Of a stretch of 64,000 nt of DNA, positions 31,050-41,247 are shown piece after piece. The position numbers and the translations under genes are program-made. The stretch comes from Rhodospirillales bacterium. GTDB taxonomy: Bacteria > Pseudomonadota > Alphaproteobacteria > Rhodospirillales > Shumkoniaceae. The first letter of the stretch is position 1, and every line of letters begins with the position of its first letter. The notes under the pieces were generated by a model. The model did not search any database. It was not told where the DNA came from and saw only the letters and a program-made list of their open reading frames with translations. The stretch covers positions 59,667-123,666 of the forward strand of contig JAHDSF010000028.1 of the NCBI GenBank assembly GCA_018432935.1, given 5' to 3'.

Positions 31050-32759
31050 ATGGACTGGCAAGAGACGAGACAAAGCCTGCAACGACGCCTCGAAGAGCTG
31101 CGCGACGAGCGCGCGGCCTTCGTTCCCCTGTGGCGCGAGTTGTCCGACCACGTGCTGCCCTACCGGGGCCGCTTCCTGGGCCGCGACGAGCGGCCGAACG
31201 ACGGCCGCCGTCGCGACGAGCACATCATCGACGGCAAGGCTACCCATGCCCTGCGCATCCTGGCGGCAGGCATGCAGGGCGGCCTCACCAGCCCGGCGCG
31301 GCCCTGGTTCCGGCTCGCCACCCCCGACCCCGAGATGATGGAATACGGCCCGGTTCGGACCTGGCTGGGCGAGGTCGAGGCGCTGTTCCGCGACATCTTC
31401 GCCCGCTCCAACGTCTACAACGCCCTGCACGGCACCTATGTCGAGCTGGGCCTGTTCGGCACCGCCTGCCTCATTCTGCACAAGGATTTCCACGACGTCG
31501 TCAGGGCGCGACCCCTGACCGTCAGCGAGGCGATGTTCGACCAGGGGCCGCGGATGACCGTCGACACCCTGTATCGCGAGTGCAAGATGACGGTGCGCCA
31601 GCTCGTCGAGCAGTTCGGGCTCGATTCCGTCAGCCCGCGCACCCGCCACCTTTACGATACCGGCGCACCCGGAGCATGGATCGACGTCGTCCATGTGATC
31701 GAACCCGCGCCCGACAAGGGCCGGCGGCATGCCGGCGCCAAGCCGTGGCGCGAGATCTACTGGGAGGTCGGCGGCGACGGCGACGGTCCGCTAGCGGTCT
31801 CCGGCTACGACGAGTTCCCGGCCATGGTGCCGCGCTGGGACGTGGTGGGCGCCGACGTCTACGGCCGCTCGCCGGGGATGGAGGCGCTGGCCGACATCAA
31901 GATGCTGCAGACGCTGCAGACCCGGGTCTTGCAGGCGATCGACAAGAACACCAACCCGCCGCTGGTCGCCCCCGCGGCAATGAAGGGACAGGTGGTCAAC
32001 GCGCTGCCGGGCGGCGTCAACTTCGTGGTCCCCGGCCAGGGCCCGACGACGATCCAGCCGCTCTACCAGCCCAACCTTCCGATCAAGGAGCTGGAGTACA
32101 AGATCGAGCGGGTGCAGCAGGCGGTCTCGGAAGGCTTCTATGCCGACCTGTTCCTGATGCTCGCGCGGTCCGACCATCCGCAGATAACGGCGGCCGAGGT
32201 CGCCGAGCGCCACGAGGAAAAGCTGATGATGATCGGCCCGGTGCTGGAACGCCTGCAGCACGAGCTGCTCAACCCCCTCATCGAGCGCACGTTCAGCATC
32301 GCCGCGCGGGCCGGCATCCTGCCGCCGACCCCGCGGGAGCTGAAGGGGCGCGAGCTCAAGGTCGAGTACATCTCGCTGTTGGCCCAGGCGCAGAAGATGG
32401 TCGGCACCGAAGCGGTGCAGCGGTTCACCGGCTACGTCGGCTCGCTGGCGGCGCTGAAGCCCGACATCGTCGACAAGATCGACTTCGACCAGATCGCCGA
32501 CGAGCTGGCCGACGCCCTCGGCGTGCCGCCCAAGATCGTGCGCCCCGACAGCGCGGTGAAGAAGCTGCGCGCCACCGCCAAGCCCGAGGCGCCGGCCGCC
32601 AACCCGTTGGCCGGAATCATGCAAACACTGGAGCCGCTACTGTCGGGAGGCGGGGCAGCCGCCTCCGGCACCGCACCGCAGAGCAATCCGCAGTTGGCGG
32701 CCATGCTGTCGCAGATGGTCGGGAGGGCGCTGCCACCCGCAGCGGGAGGCGAACGATGA
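31050..32759 (+). CDS. Phage portal (head-to-tail connector) protein
   Basis: 569 residues, near the ~540-560 usual for the T7-like connector family. Typical blocks are RRLEELRDERAAFVPLWREL, DGKATHALRILAAGMQGGLT, SPARPWFRLA, GTACLILHKDF, GRSPGMEALADIKMLQTLQ, NALPGGVNFVVPGQG and ITAAEVAERHEEKLMMIGPV. In phages twelve copies form the ring through which DNA is packaged. The C-terminal ~60 residues are a low-complexity Pro/Ala/Gly tail. The frame is intact. It overlaps the next gene by four bases (ATGA). No scaffold, capsid or tail gene follows, so the product has no visible partners here. Confidence 0.9.
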   Translation: MDWQETRQSLQRRLEELRDERAAFVPLWRELSDHVLPYRGRFLGRDERPNDGRRRDEHIIDGKATHALRILAAGMQGGLTSPARPWFRLATPDPEMMEYGPVRTWLGEVEALFRDIFARSNVYNALHGTYVELGLFGTACLILHKDFHDVVRARPLTVSEAMFDQGPRMTVDTLYRECKMTVRQLVEQFGLDSVSPRTRHLYDTGAPGAWIDVVHVIEPAPDKGRRHAGAKPWREIYWEVGGDGDGPLAVSGYDEFPAMVPRWDVVGADVYGRSPGMEALADIKMLQTLQTRVLQAIDKNTNPPLVAPAAMKGQVVNALPGGVNFVVPGQGPTTIQPLYQPNLPIKELEYKIERVQQAVSEGFYADLFLMLARSDHPQITAAEVAERHEEKLMMIGPVLERLQHELLNPLIERTFSIAARAGILPPTPRELKGRELKVEYISLLAQAQKMVGTEAVQRFTGYVGSLAALKPDIVDKIDFDQIADELADALGVPPKIVRPDSAVKKLRATAKPEAPAANPLAGIMQTLEPLLSGGGAAASGTAPQSNPQLAAMLSQMVGRALPPAAGGER

Positions 32760-33073
32760 GCTACGACGCCAACGACCCGGTCCAGGTCGAGAAAGCCGCG
32801 GAGGAGGACCGCCGCAGCCGCGCCCGCCTGCTCGATGACGTGGCCGGGGTTCTGGAGACGGAAGGCGGCCGCCGATTCGTATGGCGGCTGCTGGAGGCGG
32901 CCCACTGCTTCCATTCGTCGTTCTCCGCCGATGCGGCGTTGACCGCCTTCCGCGAGGGCGAGCGCAACATCGGCCTGATGGTGCTGGCCGACGCCTTCGC
33001 CGCCTCTCCCGGCCGCCTCGCCGAGATGGTCCGGGAGAACGCGCCGGCGGGGCTTCCGATTTCCTCCGGCTGA
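32756..33073 (+). CDS. Bbp19-like phage protein
   Basis: 105 residues. The core RARLLDDVAGVLETEGGRRF, VWRLLEAAHCF and SSFSADAALTAFREGERNIG matches the short family typified by Bordetella phage Bbp19, usually encoded right after the connector gene. The start overlaps the portal stop (ATGA), so expression is coupled. Its role in phages is unknown. The intact coupling argues that this two-gene unit has not decayed. Confidence 0.8.
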   Translation: MSYDANDPVQVEKAAEEDRRSRARLLDDVAGVLETEGGRRFVWRLLEAAHCFHSSFSADAALTAFREGERNIGLMVLADAFAASPGRLAEMVRENAPAGLPISSG

Positions 33074-33164
33074 GCGAGGAGTAAAGCAGGGCCGCAAACG
33101 TCATTCCTGGAACGGCCGAAATCCACGACAATGGGATGTTGCGGGGACGGGGCAGGAGGCCTCC

Positions 33165-33620
33165 ATGAAGGCGGTGGTGCAGAGGGTGCTGAGCGCACGG
33201 GTGACGGTCGAGAGCCAGACGGTAGGCGAGATCGCCCGCGGCCTGCTGGTATTGCTGTGCGTCGAAGACGGCGACGGCGAGGCGGAGGTCGACCTGTTCG
33301 CCGGCAAGATCGCAAGGATGCGCATCTTCACCGATGCCGAAGGCCGCATGAACCTGGCACTCGCCGACGTCCGTGGCGCGGTTCTGGCGGTCAGCCAGTT
33401 CACCCTGGCCGCCGACTGGCGGCGCGGCAACCGCCCCAGCTTCTCGCGGGCCGGCGCGCCCGAGCACGCGCAGAAGCACTTCATGCTGTTCTGCGAGCGG
33501 CTGCGCGGCTACGGTGTGCCGGTCGAGACCGGCCAGTTCGCCGCCCACATGGAGGTGGCGCTGGTCAACGACGGCCCGGTGACGATCTGGATGGATTCGG
33601 CGGAAAGGGCAAAGGGATGA
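33165..33620 (+). CDS. dtd: D-aminoacyl-tRNA deacylase
   Basis: 151 residues, full length for DTD. MKAVVQRVLSARVTVE starts the family. The active-site motifs SQFTLAAD (SQFTL) and NDGPVTI (NxGP-type; here NDGPVT) are both present. The enzyme removes D-amino acids, and glycine from tRNA-Ala, after mischarging. It overlaps the lipoprotein gene downstream by four bases. It marks the right flank of the phage island. Confidence 0.94.
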   Translation: MKAVVQRVLSARVTVESQTVGEIARGLLVLLCVEDGDGEAEVDLFAGKIARMRIFTDAEGRMNLALADVRGAVLAVSQFTLAADWRRGNRPSFSRAGAPEHAQKHFMLFCERLRGYGVPVETGQFAAHMEVALVNDGPVTIWMDSAERAKG

Positions 33621-34156
33621 AGCGGTTTCGCCTGATGCGGCTGCTGGCCGGCCTGCCGGCCCTCTTCCTGGCCTCCTGCGAGGGCGAGGTGCCGACCACC
33701 ATGGTCCATTTCAAGCAGGCCAACCTGCTGGAATCCCTGCTCACGTACGCCAGCAACGGCGGCCCGGTCTACACCGTCATCCACGGCACTCCGTTCCCCG
33801 GCCGCGAGGCTGAGACGGCAGCCGCCGTGACCGGCACCTTCGGCAACACCGTGACCTGGCGCAAGTCGTCCTTCACCACCCGCAAGGAGGAGGCGCCCCA
33901 CCCCGAGATCCGCGTCGTCGTCGCTTTCAACGCCGCCGAGGCGACCAACGCCCGTGCGCTGTGCCGGGGCGATCAGCCCCAGCCGGCAAGCGGCGACAAG
34001 CTCCGCGTCCGCGCCGTCTTCTGCACCGGGGCCGACCTCGTCTCGGACGTCTCGGGATTCGTCAAGCCGCCCAGCGCACCCGACGACGTGATGTTCGGCA
34101 AGTTGATCTCCCAGGTCGCCCGCGAGCTCCTCGACCCCAACCTGAAGCCGACCTGA
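33617..34156 (+). CDS. Hypothetical lipoprotein
   Basis: 179 residues beginning MKRFRLMRLLAGLPALFLAS, then C, with a lipobox LASC at ~18-21, so the mature protein is likely anchored to a membrane by its cysteine. The rest (VHFKQANLLESLLTYASNGG, VYTVIHGTPFPGREAETAAA) has no family that I recognise, though short alphaproteobacterial proteins of this size are often found beside dtd. The ATG overlaps the dtd stop (ATGA), implying coupling. Confidence 0.72.
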   Translation: MKRFRLMRLLAGLPALFLASCEGEVPTTMVHFKQANLLESLLTYASNGGPVYTVIHGTPFPGREAETAAAVTGTFGNTVTWRKSSFTTRKEEAPHPEIRVVVAFNAAEATNARALCRGDQPQPASGDKLRVRAVFCTGADLVSDVSGFVKPPSAPDDVMFGKLISQVARELLDPNLKPT

Positions 34157-34171
34157 GCGCCGTCGCGACGC

Positions 34172-35077
34172 CTACGGCCTGATGAAGGTGCCGTCGCGCA
34201 GCTCGTTGACCGCCTGCTGCAGCTCGGCCTTGGTGTTCATCACGATCGGGCCGTACCAGGCGACCGGCTCCTTGAGCGGCCGGCCGGAGACGAGCAGGAA
34301 CCGAATCCCCCGCTCGCCCGCCTGCACGGTCACCTCGTCGCCGCTGTCGAACAGCACCAGCGAGCGGTTGCCGGCCCGCTCGCGCACGACCACGTCACGG
34401 CCGTCGACCTCCTTCTCGGTCAGCACGCCGAACGGCTCCGAGGCGGAACGGAACGTTCCGTCGCCATCGAAGACGTAGGCGAAGGCGTGGCGGTCGAGCT
34501 CGACCGGCAGCGTCTTGCGCGTATTCGCCGGGACCCAGACGTCGAGGTAGCGCGGATCGGCGGCCACGCCCTCCACCGGGCCCTTGCGGCCCCAGAACTC
34601 ACCGCACACCACCCGCACCGTGGTGCCGTCGTCGTCGACGATCTCGGGGATCTCGGCGCCGGGCACGTCCTGGTAGCGCGGCGCCGTCATCTTCAAGGAC
34701 GACGGCAGGTTGGCCCACAGCTGGAAGCCGTGCATGCGGCCTGTCTCGTCGCCCTGCGGCATCTCCTGATGGAGGATACCGCGCCCGGCGGTCATCCACT
34801 GCACGTCGCCCGCCCCCAGCCGGCCGCGGTTGCCGAGGCTGTCGCCGTGCTCCACGGTTCCCGCCAGCACGTAGGTGATGGTCTCGATGCCGCGGTGGGG
34901 GTGCCACGGAAAGCCGGCCAGGAAATCCTCCGGCCGCTCGTTGCGGAAATCGTCGAACAGCAGGAAGGGATCGAAATCGGTGGTCTCGCCGAAGCCGAAC
35001 GCGCGGCGCAAGTGGACGCCAGCGCCCTCGATGGTCGGCTTGGACTGGATCATGCGTCGTACGGGTCGGATCGACAT
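34172..35077 (-). CDS. Pirin family protein (cupin)
   Basis: 301 residues from the ATG at 35077. The N-terminal cupin shows FPWHPHRGIETITYVLAGTV and GDVQWMTAGRGILHQEMPQG, which carry the three His and one Glu that bind iron in pirins. Bacterial pirins can oxidise quercetin-like flavonoids or act as redox-linked regulators; which applies here is open. It starts 22 bp after the flavin reductase stop and is likely cotranscribed with it. Confidence 0.92.
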   Translation of the reverse strand: MSIRPVRRMIQSKPTIEGAGVHLRRAFGFGETTDFDPFLLFDDFRNERPEDFLAGFPWHPHRGIETITYVLAGTVEHGDSLGNRGRLGAGDVQWMTAGRGILHQEMPQGDETGRMHGFQLWANLPSSLKMTAPRYQDVPGAEIPEIVDDDGTTVRVVCGEFWGRKGPVEGVAADPRYLDVWVPANTRKTLPVELDRHAFAYVFDGDGTFRSASEPFGVLTEKEVDGRDVVVRERAGNRSLVLFDSGDEVTVQAGERGIRFLLVSGRPLKEPVAWYGPIVMNTKAELQQAVNELRDGTFIRP

Positions 35078-35099
35078 GGGTCCCTTTTCCGGACTCGCC

Positions 35100-35687
35100 T
35101 CACGCTGCGCTCGCCGCAGCATCGCGCGCCGTCTTCAGCGCGCTGGTCCACCAGACGAGATGGTCGAACATGGCCTGCGCGCCAGCCTCGAGCTGCGGAA
35201 ATGCGCCGAATTCCTTCCCCTCGCGGGAAAGTGACCGGAACTCCGCGCCCTGGATGGTCACCCCGTGGCGCAACGGCGCCATCTGCAGCTCGATGCAAAC
35301 GCCTCTGAGGTGCTCGATCGAGCGCGCCGCGCCGACCCCGCCGTAGCCGACGAAGGCGGCGGCCTTGCGGACCCATTCCACATAGGCGTAGTCGAGTGCG
35401 TTCTTCAGCACCGCCGGAATGCCGTGGTTGTATTCGGCGGTCACGAAGACGTAGCCGTCGAACCCGGCGATCTTCCGCTGCCAGCGCTGCGCCATCTCGT
35501 TCTTCGACGGCGCGAAGGCGTTGGTGGCGACCTCCTCGAAGAACGGCATCGGGTAGTCGCGCAGGTCGACCAGCTCCGCCGTCAGGTCGTCGCGGGCGGC
35601 GGCGATGCCGTGGACCCAGCGCGCCGGCTTCTCGCTGAAGCGGGTCGCCCGGGTGGTGCCGACGACAATCGCGATATGGGGCTTCAT
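35100..35687 (-). CDS. NADPH-dependent FMN reductase
   Basis: 195 residues from the ATG at 35687, preceded by GAGGAGA. VVGTTRATRFSEKPARWV is the flavin phosphate loop, and FVTAEYNHGIPAVLKNALDY is the signature of the NAD(P)H-dependent FMN/quinone/azo reductase family. It works as a cytosolic flavodoxin-fold dimer. It is upstream of the pirin gene, and pairing of the two genes suggests a role in redox or aromatic compound response. Confidence 0.92.
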   Translation of the reverse strand: MKPHIAIVVGTTRATRFSEKPARWVHGIAAARDDLTAELVDLRDYPMPFFEEVATNAFAPSKNEMAQRWQRKIAGFDGYVFVTAEYNHGIPAVLKNALDYAYVEWVRKAAAFVGYGGVGAARSIEHLRGVCIELQMAPLRHGVTIQGAEFRSLSREGKEFGAFPQLEAGAQAMFDHLVWWTSALKTARDAAASAA

Positions 35688-35747
35688 GGAGATCTCCTCG
35701 TGCGGCAGCCAAAGGAGAAGATGGTGTGCCACCAGGCAAAGACAAAA

Positions 35748-35773
35748 GGGCCGCGCCCCGAAGGACGCGGCCC
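35748..35773 (-). terminator. Rho-independent terminator of groESL
   Basis: Stem GGGCCGCG (35748-35755) and CGCGGCCC (35766-35773) with a 10-base loop. On the minus-strand RNA the stem is followed by UUUUGUC. It lies 30 bp after the groEL stop, ahead of the flavin reductase gene. Confidence 0.8.
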
Positions 35774-35802
35774 CTGATTCATTCCAGTACGTTGGCGGGG
35801 AC

Positions 35803-37768
<1,966 letters not shown>

Positions 37769-37819
37769 GCTGATCCTCCAACGATTTGGAATGAATCTGT
37801 CTTCAGCGGGGGCCTTGTG

Positions 37820-37846
37820 TTAGCACTCCTGCCGATTGAGTGCCAG
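37820..37846. promoter_or_regulatory. CIRCE element (HrcA operator) upstream of groESL
   Basis: TTAGCACTC (37820-37828), nine bases, then GAGTGCCAG (37838-37846). This matches the CIRCE consensus TTAGCACTC-N9-GAGTGCTAA with two mismatches in the second arm. It lies 52 bp before the groES start and indicates repression by HrcA, relieved on heat shock. Confidence 0.9.
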
Positions 37847-38006
37847 CGATGTAGACCGATGATGCGGGGCTGTCAAGGGGGCAGGAGAAACTTGGTCGAA
37901 AGGCCGAGGCGTTCCTTGGTGGCTCGGGCCTGCCCCGACCACGTGCAATAACCCTGTCTGGTGGAGCGTCCACCTGCTTCCGGCACCCCTTGAAAGCGAG
38001 GCCGCG

Positions 38007-38528
38007 ATGTTCTTTGACAGCTGGTGGGATCTCCTGCGCACGCTCGTGGTCGGCACCTGCGCCTATCTTGGGCTGGTGACCATGCTCCGAGTCTCCGGCA
38101 AACGGACGCTGGCCAAGATGAACGCGTTCGACCTGGTCGTCACCGTTGCCCTGGGCTCGACCCTGGCGACGGTGCTGCTGACCAAGGACGTGTCGCTCGC
38201 CGAAGGCCTGTTCGCGTTTGCGCTGCTGTGCTGCCTCCAGTTCGTGATCGCATTCGTTTCGGTGCGATGGCCGGCGTTCCAGAGCCTCGTCAAGGCCGAG
38301 CCGACACTTCTCTTCTTCCGCGGTCAGTTCCTCCGTGCCGCGATGTGCCAGGAACGGGTCACCGAGGAGGAGGTGTTCGCCGCCATCCGGAACGACGGCG
38401 CGGCGAGCCTGACCGCGATTACGGCCGTGGTGCTCGAGACCGACGGTTCGTTCAGCGTCCTCAAGGGAGCCGCGTCGGAAAAGGCCACCACGCTCCGCTA
38501 CGTCCGCGACGGTTCTCGTCAGGCCTGA
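38007..38528 (+). CDS. YetF/DUF421-type membrane protein
   Basis: 173 residues. Three hydrophobic helices come first (LLRTLVVGTCAYLGLVTMLR, AFDLVVTVALGSTLATVLL, AEGLFAFALLCCLQFVIAFV), then a soluble domain with GQFLRAAMCQERVTEEEVFA. RVSGKRTLAKMNAFDLVVTV is the DUF421 signature. In Bacillus the family member YetF is linked to spore proteins; in Gram-negatives the role is unknown. It is divergent from groES and convergent with the homospermidine synthase gene across 52 bp, in which I see no other signal. Confidence 0.88.
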   Translation: MFFDSWWDLLRTLVVGTCAYLGLVTMLRVSGKRTLAKMNAFDLVVTVALGSTLATVLLTKDVSLAEGLFAFALLCCLQFVIAFVSVRWPAFQSLVKAEPTLLFFRGQFLRAAMCQERVTEEEVFAAIRNDGAASLTAITAVVLETDGSFSVLKGAASEKATTLRYVRDGSRQA

Positions 38529-38580
38529 TCCGCCGCAGCGGCGACCGTCGCCACGATCAGAAGAAATCGCCGGGCAGCGA

Positions 38581-40005
38581 TCACACTACCCGGAAATTCT
38601 TGAACTGCCAGGGGTCGGAGCGGTCGATGTCCTCGGGGAACAGGCGGTCGCGATGGTCGAGCGGGGTCCAGTCGGAGTAGGCGCCGACCACCTTGCCGAG
38701 GTAGGGACGGCAGATCTCGAGGCAGCGGGCGAAGTCGATCTCGTCCGGCTCCATGATGCCGCGATCCGGATTCTCGATCGCCCACACCACGCCCGCCAGC
38801 ACGCCCACGGTCACCTGCAGCGACGTCGCCGAGTTGTACGGGCAGAGCCGACGCGCCTCGTCGGTGTCGAGCTGCGAGCCGTACCAGTAGGCGCCCTTCT
38901 TGTGCCCCATCAGCAGCACCCCCAGCTCGTCGACGCCGGAGGTGATCTCGTCCATCATCAGGCGCCGCTCCTCCTGCAGGTGCCAGCTCTTGCCGGCCAG
39001 CTCGTGGATCGACAGCACGGCGGCGTCGCAGGGGTGATAGGCGTAATGCACGGTCGGGCGGTAGGCGACCTTGTCGCCGTCGCGCACGGTGAAGAAATCC
39101 GCCATCGAGATCGATTCGCCATGGGTGATGAGGAAGCCGTGGAACGGTCCCTCGATCGGCGTCCAGGTGCGCACCCGGGTGCTGGCGCCGGGCCGCATCA
39201 GGTAGATCGCCGCGCCGCAGCCGAAGGCATGGCGGCGGCCGTCCTTGGGGAAGTGCCGCTCGTGGCTGCCCCAGCCGAGCTCGGCGGGCTGGCAGCCCTC
39301 GCCGACGAAGCCCTCGACCGACCAGGTGTTCACGAACTCGCCCACTAGCTTCGGCCGATCGCCGGCCACCTGGGTGTCGCGCTCGGCGATGTGGATCACC
39401 TTGACCGACAGCGTCTCGGCCAGCCGCGCCCACCCCTGCCGGGTCTGCGGCACCTCCGCCTCGACCCCGGTGTCGGCGGCGACGTTGAGCAGCGCCTGCT
39501 TGAGGAAATGACTGACCAAGCCGGGATTGGCGCCATGCGTGATGACGGCGGTCGCGGTCTTGCCCTGGGCGCGCAGCTTCAGCGCCGAGTCGCGCAGTGC
39601 GTAGTTGGAGCGCCGCGACGGCGTCAGCGACGGGTCGGTGTAACCTCCGGCCCACGGCTCGATGCAGGTATCGAGGTAGAGGCAGCCGATCTCGCCGGCC
39701 AGCTCGATCAGCGCCACCGAGGAGACGTCGACCGAGACGTTGAGCAGGAAGTCGCCCGGCCCCAGCAGCCCCGTCAGCACCTCGCGGTAGTTCTCACGCA
39801 CCAGCGGCTGGTTGACGAAGCGGATGCCGTACTCGTCGGCCTCGCCATGACCGCGTTCCTCGGCGGTGACGATGGTGATCTGCGAAGGCTTGATGTCTAT
39901 GTGACGCAGGATCAGCGGCAGGACTCCCTGCCCGATGCTGCCGAATCCGAGGATGACCATGCGGCCGGGGAAGGCGACGTGCTTCTTCAATTCCTGTCTC
40001 CCCAA
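38581..40005 (-). CDS. hss: Homospermidine synthase (bacterial, saccharopine dehydrogenase-like)
   Basis: 474 residues, like the Blastochloris viridis enzyme. The Rossmann motif is MVILGFGSIGQGVLPLILRH, and the text FLLNVSVDVSSVALIELAGE, YLDTCIEPWAGGYTD, ITHGANPGLVSHFLKQAL and TWSVEGFVGEGCQPAELGWG is characteristic. The NAD-dependent enzyme makes homospermidine from putrescine, or putrescine plus spermidine, in the cytoplasm. Homospermidine is the main long polyamine of many alphaproteobacteria, which supports the lineage guess. Monocistronic here. Confidence 0.93.
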   Translation of the reverse strand: MGRQELKKHVAFPGRMVILGFGSIGQGVLPLILRHIDIKPSQITIVTAEERGHGEADEYGIRFVNQPLVRENYREVLTGLLGPGDFLLNVSVDVSSVALIELAGEIGCLYLDTCIEPWAGGYTDPSLTPSRRSNYALRDSALKLRAQGKTATAVITHGANPGLVSHFLKQALLNVAADTGVEAEVPQTRQGWARLAETLSVKVIHIAERDTQVAGDRPKLVGEFVNTWSVEGFVGEGCQPAELGWGSHERHFPKDGRRHAFGCGAAIYLMRPGASTRVRTWTPIEGPFHGFLITHGESISMADFFTVRDGDKVAYRPTVHYAYHPCDAAVLSIHELAGKSWHLQEERRLMMDEITSGVDELGVLLMGHKKGAYWYGSQLDTDEARRLCPYNSATSLQVTVGVLAGVVWAIENPDRGIMEPDEIDFARCLEICRPYLGKVVGAYSDWTPLDHRDRLFPEDIDRSDPWQFKNFRVV

Positions 40006-40146
40006 GCAAGAGGCGGCTTTTCGTGGGCAATAGAGGGCAGGACGCGCCGTTTTTCAAGCAGCTTTTCCCCTTTCGGACCAAGGCGCCGGGAACACGGGCG
40101 AGCCGTCCTTGCGGATATCCCCATTCGGCGACCGCGCGCGTTGTCT

Positions 40147-40160
40147 GTTGCGATTGCAAC
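40147..40160. promoter_or_regulatory. Short inverted repeat upstream of iron ABC operon
   Basis: GTTGC-GATT-GCAAC, a perfect 5-bp inverted repeat, 55 bp before the start of the iron-binding protein gene in a 209-bp divergent gap. The place and symmetry suit an iron-responsive repressor site, but it does not match a Fur box that I could name. Confidence 0.3.
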
Positions 40161-40214
40161 TCACTCACACTACCATCGCGGCCCCGTGGAACCCCCTGCC
40201 TTCTGGAGGACAGC

Positions 40215-41243
40215 ATGACCATGCGCGTGCCGTTGCTGGTATCCCTTGTCGCCGCCTGCTCCACCCTGTTTCCGGTTGCCTCGCCGGCGGCGCGGGAGGT
40301 GAACGTCTATTCGGCCCGCGAGGAAAAGCTGATCAAGCCGCTGCTCGACCGCTTCACCGAGGCGACCGGGATCGAGGTCAACCTGGTCACCGGCGAGGCC
40401 GACGCCCTGCTCGCACGGCTCCGGAACGAGGGTGCAAATTCGCCCGCCGACCTCTTCATCACCGTCGACGTCGGCCGCCTCCACCGCGCCAAGGAGGCCG
40501 GCGTCACCCAGGGGAGCGACGCGGCGCCCCTGATCCGGCTCGTCCCCGAGACTTACCGCGACCCCGAGGGCCACTGGTTCGGCCTCAGCCTGCGGGCACG
40601 CCCGATCATGTACGCCCGCGACCGCGTCGATCCGGCCGACCTCTCCACCTACGAGGCGCTGGCAGAGGATCGGTGGGAAGGCAGGGTCTGCATCCGTTCA
40701 TCGTCGCACGTCTACAACCAGTCTCTGGTCGCCTCGCTGATCGCCGCCAATGGCGCCGAGCGGACCGAACGCTGGGCCAAGGACTTCGTCGACAACTTCG
40801 CGCGCGATCCACAAGGCGGCGACCGCGACCAGATCAAGGCGGTGGCGGCCGGCGTCTGCGACATCGCGATCGCCAACACCTACTACCTGGCCGGCATGCT
40901 GACCTCGAAGGCCGAGGCCGACCGCGAACCGGCAGAGAAGGTCGCCGTGTTCTGGCCCAACCAGGACGGCCGCGGCGCCCACGTCAACGTATCCGGCATC
41001 GCCCTCACCAGGGCGGCGAAGAACGGAGACAACGCGGTGCGCCTGATCGAGTTCCTGCTGACACCGGAATCCCAGCAGTGGTACGCCGAGACCAACGGGG
41101 AATACCCAGTGCGCGACGGGATCGAGCCCAGCCCCGTGCTGCGCGCCTGGGGCGACTTCAAGGCCGACCAGGCGAGCCTCGCCTCGTTCGGGCCGCTCAA
41201 CCCCGAGGCCGTGCGGCTGATGGACCGGGCCGGCTGGAAGTAG
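40215..41243 (+). CDS. fbpA: Ferric iron ABC transporter, periplasmic binding protein
   Basis: 342 residues from the ATG at 40215, which has GGAGGA at the proper distance; the open frame continues upstream without a signal sequence. MTMRVPLLVSLVAACSTLFP, then VASPAA, is a signal peptide. VNVYSAREEKLIKPLLDRFT begins the mature FbpA-type fold, and the adjacent tyrosines in IAIANTYYLAGML correspond to the iron-binding pair. LTPESQQWYAETNGEYPV is typical of FutA/IdiA/FbpA. It captures Fe(III) in the periplasm for the permease encoded 4 bp downstream. Confidence 0.92.
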   Translation: MTMRVPLLVSLVAACSTLFPVASPAAREVNVYSAREEKLIKPLLDRFTEATGIEVNLVTGEADALLARLRNEGANSPADLFITVDVGRLHRAKEAGVTQGSDAAPLIRLVPETYRDPEGHWFGLSLRARPIMYARDRVDPADLSTYEALAEDRWEGRVCIRSSSHVYNQSLVASLIAANGAERTERWAKDFVDNFARDPQGGDRDQIKAVAAGVCDIAIANTYYLAGMLTSKAEADREPAEKVAVFWPNQDGRGAHVNVSGIALTRAAKNGDNAVRLIEFLLTPESQQWYAETNGEYPVRDGIEPSPVLRAWGDFKADQASLASFGPLNPEAVRLMDRAGWK

Positions 41244-41247
41244 GCCG

